From assembly GCF_029961145.1 (NCBI RefSeq), contig NZ_JASBRG010000002.1:1-64000 (forward strand): 64,000 nucleotides of DNA, in the 5' to 3' direction. Under the pieces are notes generated by a model. The model was not told where the DNA came from, searched no databases, and saw nothing but the letters and a program-made list of their open reading frames with translations. A program made the translations under genes and the position numbers. The stretch is from Pinibacter soli. Its GTDB lineage: Bacteria > Bacteroidota > Bacteroidia > Chitinophagales > Chitinophagaceae. Shown here piece by piece: positions 61,431 to 64,000 of this stretch (its first letter is position 1; each line of letters opens with the position of its first letter).

Positions 61431-62450
61431 ATGGCAGATATCAGAAAGGAACTTGAAAACCGCATATTGGTGATCGATGGCGCCATGGGCACCATGATCC
61501 AGCGCCATAAACTTACAGAAGAGGATTATCGTGGCGAACGCTTCAAAGACTGGCACAGCGACGTGAAGGGCAATAACGACCTGTTAAGCATCACGCGTCC
61601 TGATGTGATCATCGGAATCCACAAAGAATATTTGAAGGCAGGTGCAGATATCATTGAAACCAACACTTTCAGCAGCACTGTTATTGCACAGGCAGATTAT
61701 GATATGCAGGCACTGGCTTATGAATTGAACGTTGCTTCTGCACAATGTGCCAGGAAAGCAATTGAAGAATATAAAGCGGAAACCGGTGACACTTCTCCAA
61801 AGTTTGTTGCAGGCGCAATAGGGCCTTTGAATAAAACACTGAGCCTGTCTCCGGATGTAAACAACCCGGGCTACCGCGCAGTTACATTTGATGAAGTTGC
61901 AGATGCGTATACAGAACAGATTCGCGGCCTTGTTGACGGCGGTGTTGATGTTATTTTGATTGAAACTATTTTCGATACGCTGAATGCAAAGGGTGCGATC
62001 TATGCAGCGAAGAAATTTTTCCGCGATAACAAATTGACCGAATTGCCGATCATGATCAGCGGAACAATTACCGATGCCAGCGGAAGAACTTTGAGCGGAC
62101 AAACGCTTGAAGCTTTTTACATTTCTGTTGCGCATGCCAATCCATTGAGCGTTGGTCTTAACTGTGCGTTGGGAGCGAGTGAAATGCGTCCTCACATTGA
62201 GGAGCTTTCGCAAATAGCAAGCTGTTATGTATCTGCTTATCCAAATGCGGGTTTACCAAATGCAATGGGTGAGTATGACGAGCAACCGCACGAAACGGCT
62301 CACTTCCTTGAAGACTGGGCGAAAGAAGGTTTCGTAAACATTGTTGGCGGCTGCTGTGGCACTACGCCTGATCACATCAAGCACATTGCTGATAATGTGA
62401 GGAAGATGAAGCCTAGGGAATTGCCTGTGGTTGAATCAGCGTTAATTTGA
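61431..62450 (+). CDS. metH: Methionine synthase, homocysteine-binding module (split MetH, part 1)
   Basis: A 339-residue betaine/homocysteine methyltransferase-like TIM barrel corresponding to the first module of cobalamin-dependent MetH. Features: [17 protein letters not shown] at the start, [37 protein letters not shown], and the zinc-binding cysteines in [10 protein letters not shown] and [12 protein letters not shown]. In E. coli this module is fused to the folate, B12 and reactivation modules; here it is a separate gene 85 bp upstream of the rest. Confidence 0.93.
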   Translation: MADIRKELENRILVIDGAMGTMIQRHKLTEEDYRGERFKDWHSDVKGNNDLLSITRPDVIIGIHKEYLKAGADIIETNTFSSTVIAQADYDMQALAYELNVASAQCARKAIEEYKAETGDTSPKFVAGAIGPLNKTLSLSPDVNNPGYRAVTFDEVADAYTEQIRGLVDGGVDVILIETIFDTLNAKGAIYAAKKFFRDNKLTELPIMISGTITDASGRTLSGQTLEAFYISVAHANPLSVGLNCALGASEMRPHIEELSQIASCYVSAYPNAGLPNAMGEYDEQPHETAHFLEDWAKEGFVNIVGGCCGTTPDHIKHIADNVRKMKPRELPVVESALI

Positions 62451-62463
62451 AAATTTGAAAACT

Positions 62464-62486
62464 GTAGGGGCGAATCGCATTCGCCC
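62464..62486. repeat. GGGCGAAT palindromic repeat, copy 4
   Basis: GTAGGGGCGAATCGCATTCG followed by CCC, placed between the two metH genes. An ATTTGAAA word precedes it (62444-62460). Confidence 0.8.
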
Positions 62487-62498
62487 GCTGACCAGTTT

Positions 62499-62530
62499 AA
62501 TTATTAATTATTAATTATTAATTATTAATT
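62499..62530 (+). repeat. TTAATTA tandem repeat
   Basis: TTATTAA-type 7-bp units repeated about four times immediately before the second metH gene. The same words occur at 21164-21190. Confidence 0.75.
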
Positions 62531-62535
62531 ACTCA

Positions 62536-64000
62536 ATGAGTATCATTAAGCCTTACTTGCGTCTTTCCGGCCTTGAGCCTTTGGTTGTGCGACCTGAAAC
62601 CAATTTTGTTAACGTGGGTGAAAGAACCAACGTAACAGGTTCCAAGAAGTTTGCACGTTTGATCAAAGAAGGGAACTATGAAGAGGCGTTAAGCGTTGCC
62701 CGCCAGCAAGTGGAGAATGGCGCGCAGGTTTTGGATATCAACATGGATGATGCATTGCTTGACGGTGTACAGGCGATGACAACATACGTCAACCTTGTAC
62801 AAAGTGAACCCGATATAGCGAAGATCCCTTTGATGATCGACTCCTCTAAGTTTTCCATTATTGAAGCAGGCTTGAAGTGCGCACAGGGAAGATGTATTGT
62901 AAACTCCATTTCCATGAAGGAAGGAGAAGAAAAATTCATTGAACAGGCGTATGTGTGTAAAGACTTTGGTGCTGCTGTGATTGTAATGGCATTCGATGAA
63001 AAAGGCCAGGCAGATACGATGCAGCGCAAAGTAGAAATATCTGAGCGTGCCTATAAAATTCTTACAGAGCAGGTTGGTTTCAAACCAGAAGATATCATTT
63101 TCGATATCAACATTTTTGCCATCGCAACGGGTCTTGAAGAACACAACAACTACGGCGTTGACTTTATCGAAGCAACACGTATCATCAAACAGAAGTTTCC
63201 TTTAGTTAAAATAAGCGGTGGTGTAAGTAACTTGTCATTTTCTTTCAGAGGAAATGAGCCTGTGCGTGAAGCAATGCATGCTGTATTCCTGTACTATGCC
63301 ATTAAAGCAGGTATGGACATGGGTATTGTGAACGCGGGGGCTTTGATGGTATACGACGAAATTGAACCAGAGTTAAGAAATCTTTGCGAAGACGTTATTC
63401 TTAACCGCAATAACGACAACAACGAAGCAACTGATAAACTGATCACATTTGCCGAAACAGTTAAAAGCAAAGGCAAAGAAGAAAAGAAAGATGAAGCATG
63501 GAGAAGCGCACCTGTAGAAGAGCGCCTGAAACATGCACTTGTATTAGGTATCACAGATTACATTGATGCTGACACTGAAGAAGCAAGACAAAAATATCCA
63601 AAACCACTTGATGTAATTGAAGGTCCGCTGATGGCCGGCATGAACGTGGTGGGCGATTTGTTTGGTGCCGGTAAAATGTTCCTGCCGCAAGTCGTAAAGA
63701 GCGCACGTGTAATGAAAAAAAGCGTTGCTGTTCTTACCCCTTACATTGAAGAAGAGAAAAAGAGGAACCCGAAAACAAGCCAAGGCGGTGCCGCAAAAAT
63801 ATTGCTGGCAACGGTAAAAGGCGATGTGCACGATATCGGTAAAAATATTGTGGGTGTTGTGTTGGGTTGTAATGGCTATGACATTGTTGACCTTGGTGTA
63901 ATGGTTCCTACAGATAAAATTCTGGAAACTGCGCAAAAGGAAAACGCGGATATAATTGGTTTGAGTGGTTTGATTACTCCTTCGCTTGATGAAATGGTGC
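62536..64000 (+). CDS. metH: Methionine synthase, folate- and B12-binding modules (split MetH, part 2; cut by window edge)
   Basis: Open from the ATG at 62536 ([20 protein letters not shown]) to the window edge, 488 codons seen. It carries the pterin-binding TIM barrel ([70 protein letters not shown]), the cap/helical domain ([30 protein letters not shown]) and the start of the cobalamin domain with the B12-ligating His in [13 protein letters not shown] near residue 433. The reactivation domain, if present, lies beyond the window. It transfers methyl from methyltetrahydrofolate to homocysteine together with part 1. Confidence 0.95.
   Translation, partial: MSIIKPYLRLSGLEPLVVRPETNFVNVGERTNVTGSKKFARLIKEGNYEEALSVARQQVENGAQVLDINMDDALLDGVQAMTTYVNLVQSEPDIAKIPLMIDSSKFSIIEAGLKCAQGRCIVNSISMKEGEEKFIEQAYVCKDFGAAVIVMAFDEKGQADTMQRKVEISERAYKILTEQVGFKPEDIIFDINIFAIATGLEEHNNYGVDFIEATRIIKQKFPLVKISGGVSNLSFSFRGNEPVREAMHAVFLYYAIKAGMDMGIVNAGALMVYDEIEPELRNLCEDVILNRNNDNNEATDKLITFAETVKSKGKEEKKDEAWRSAPVEERLKHALVLGITDYIDADTEEARQKYPKPLDVIEGPLMAGMNVVGDLFGAGKMFLPQVVKSARVMKKSVAVLTPYIEEEKKRNPKTSQGGAAKILLATVKGDVHDIGKNIVGVVLGCNGYDIVDLGVMVPTDKILETAQKENADIIGLSGLITPSLDEMV

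Overview
The window is a chromosomal segment from a Bacteroidota bacterium, most likely of the family Chitinophagaceae. Evidence: the type IX secretion/gliding genes porT and gldA, DUF5686 and SulP-carbonic anhydrase genes of Bacteroidota type, near absence of Shine-Dalgarno sequences, and repeated matches to the Bacteroidota -7 promoter box TAnnTTTG just upstream of start codons. It is mostly housekeeping sequence with short intergenic gaps. I see no prophage, insertion sequence, CRISPR array or classical defence island.

Layout. 1-6.9 kb: menaquinone methyltransferase ubiE overlapping porT, rsmE, dnaB, a DnaA-box cluster, an AlkZ-like glycosylase and a lipoprotein. 7-11.3 kb: a DGPF (YCII) protein with an ECF42-type sigma factor, tRNA-Phe and recQ. 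11.6-16.5 kb: kdsD, manC, the NAD salvage pair pnuC-nadR, RidA and a DEDDy exonuclease. 16.9-24.3 kb: a GH63-like glucosidase, an orphan response regulator, a GroES-like protein, a 2-hydroxyacid dehydrogenase, and divergent rsmA/pdxA. 24.4-31 kb: a minus-strand block of membrane proteins (B12-binding radical SAM enzyme, DUF1361, diacylglycerol kinase, a large membrane protein, DUF4153, a winged-helix regulator and another membrane protein). 31-40 kb: a DUF5686 outer-membrane protein, pyrH, a ThuA protein and the rplM-rpsI-rpsB-tsf cluster. 40-49.9 kb: a glutamine amidotransferase, ligA, a NUMOD4/HNH protein, a frameshifted DUF2461 gene, SulP plus carbonic anhydrase, and gldA. 50-64 kb: eno, a DivIC-like protein, nth, a papain-like peptidase next to a chagasin-like inhibitor, a helicase-nuclease, a lipoprotein, recR and a metH split into two genes, the second running off the window.

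The most unusual material lies between genes. Many gaps hold long imperfect inverted repeats built from degenerate short words, different in each family (ACTGAATA-, ATTTGAAA-, GTTGTTAG-, TTTTGAGT-, AAAAGTCA- and CCGTGT-type). There are also two copies of a structured element of about 100 bp able to fold into a multi-hairpin junction, four copies of a GGGCGAAT palindrome at gene edges, a perfect 28-bp palindrome before the SulP gene, and a pair of ACTTTG-N5-CAAAGT operators framing a small regulator. Other points worth a second look are an SSB-like acidic tip on DnaB, a DnaA-box cluster upstream of dnaB that could be oriC, promoter boxes so close to start codons that leaderless mRNAs are predicted, and the protease/inhibitor pair.
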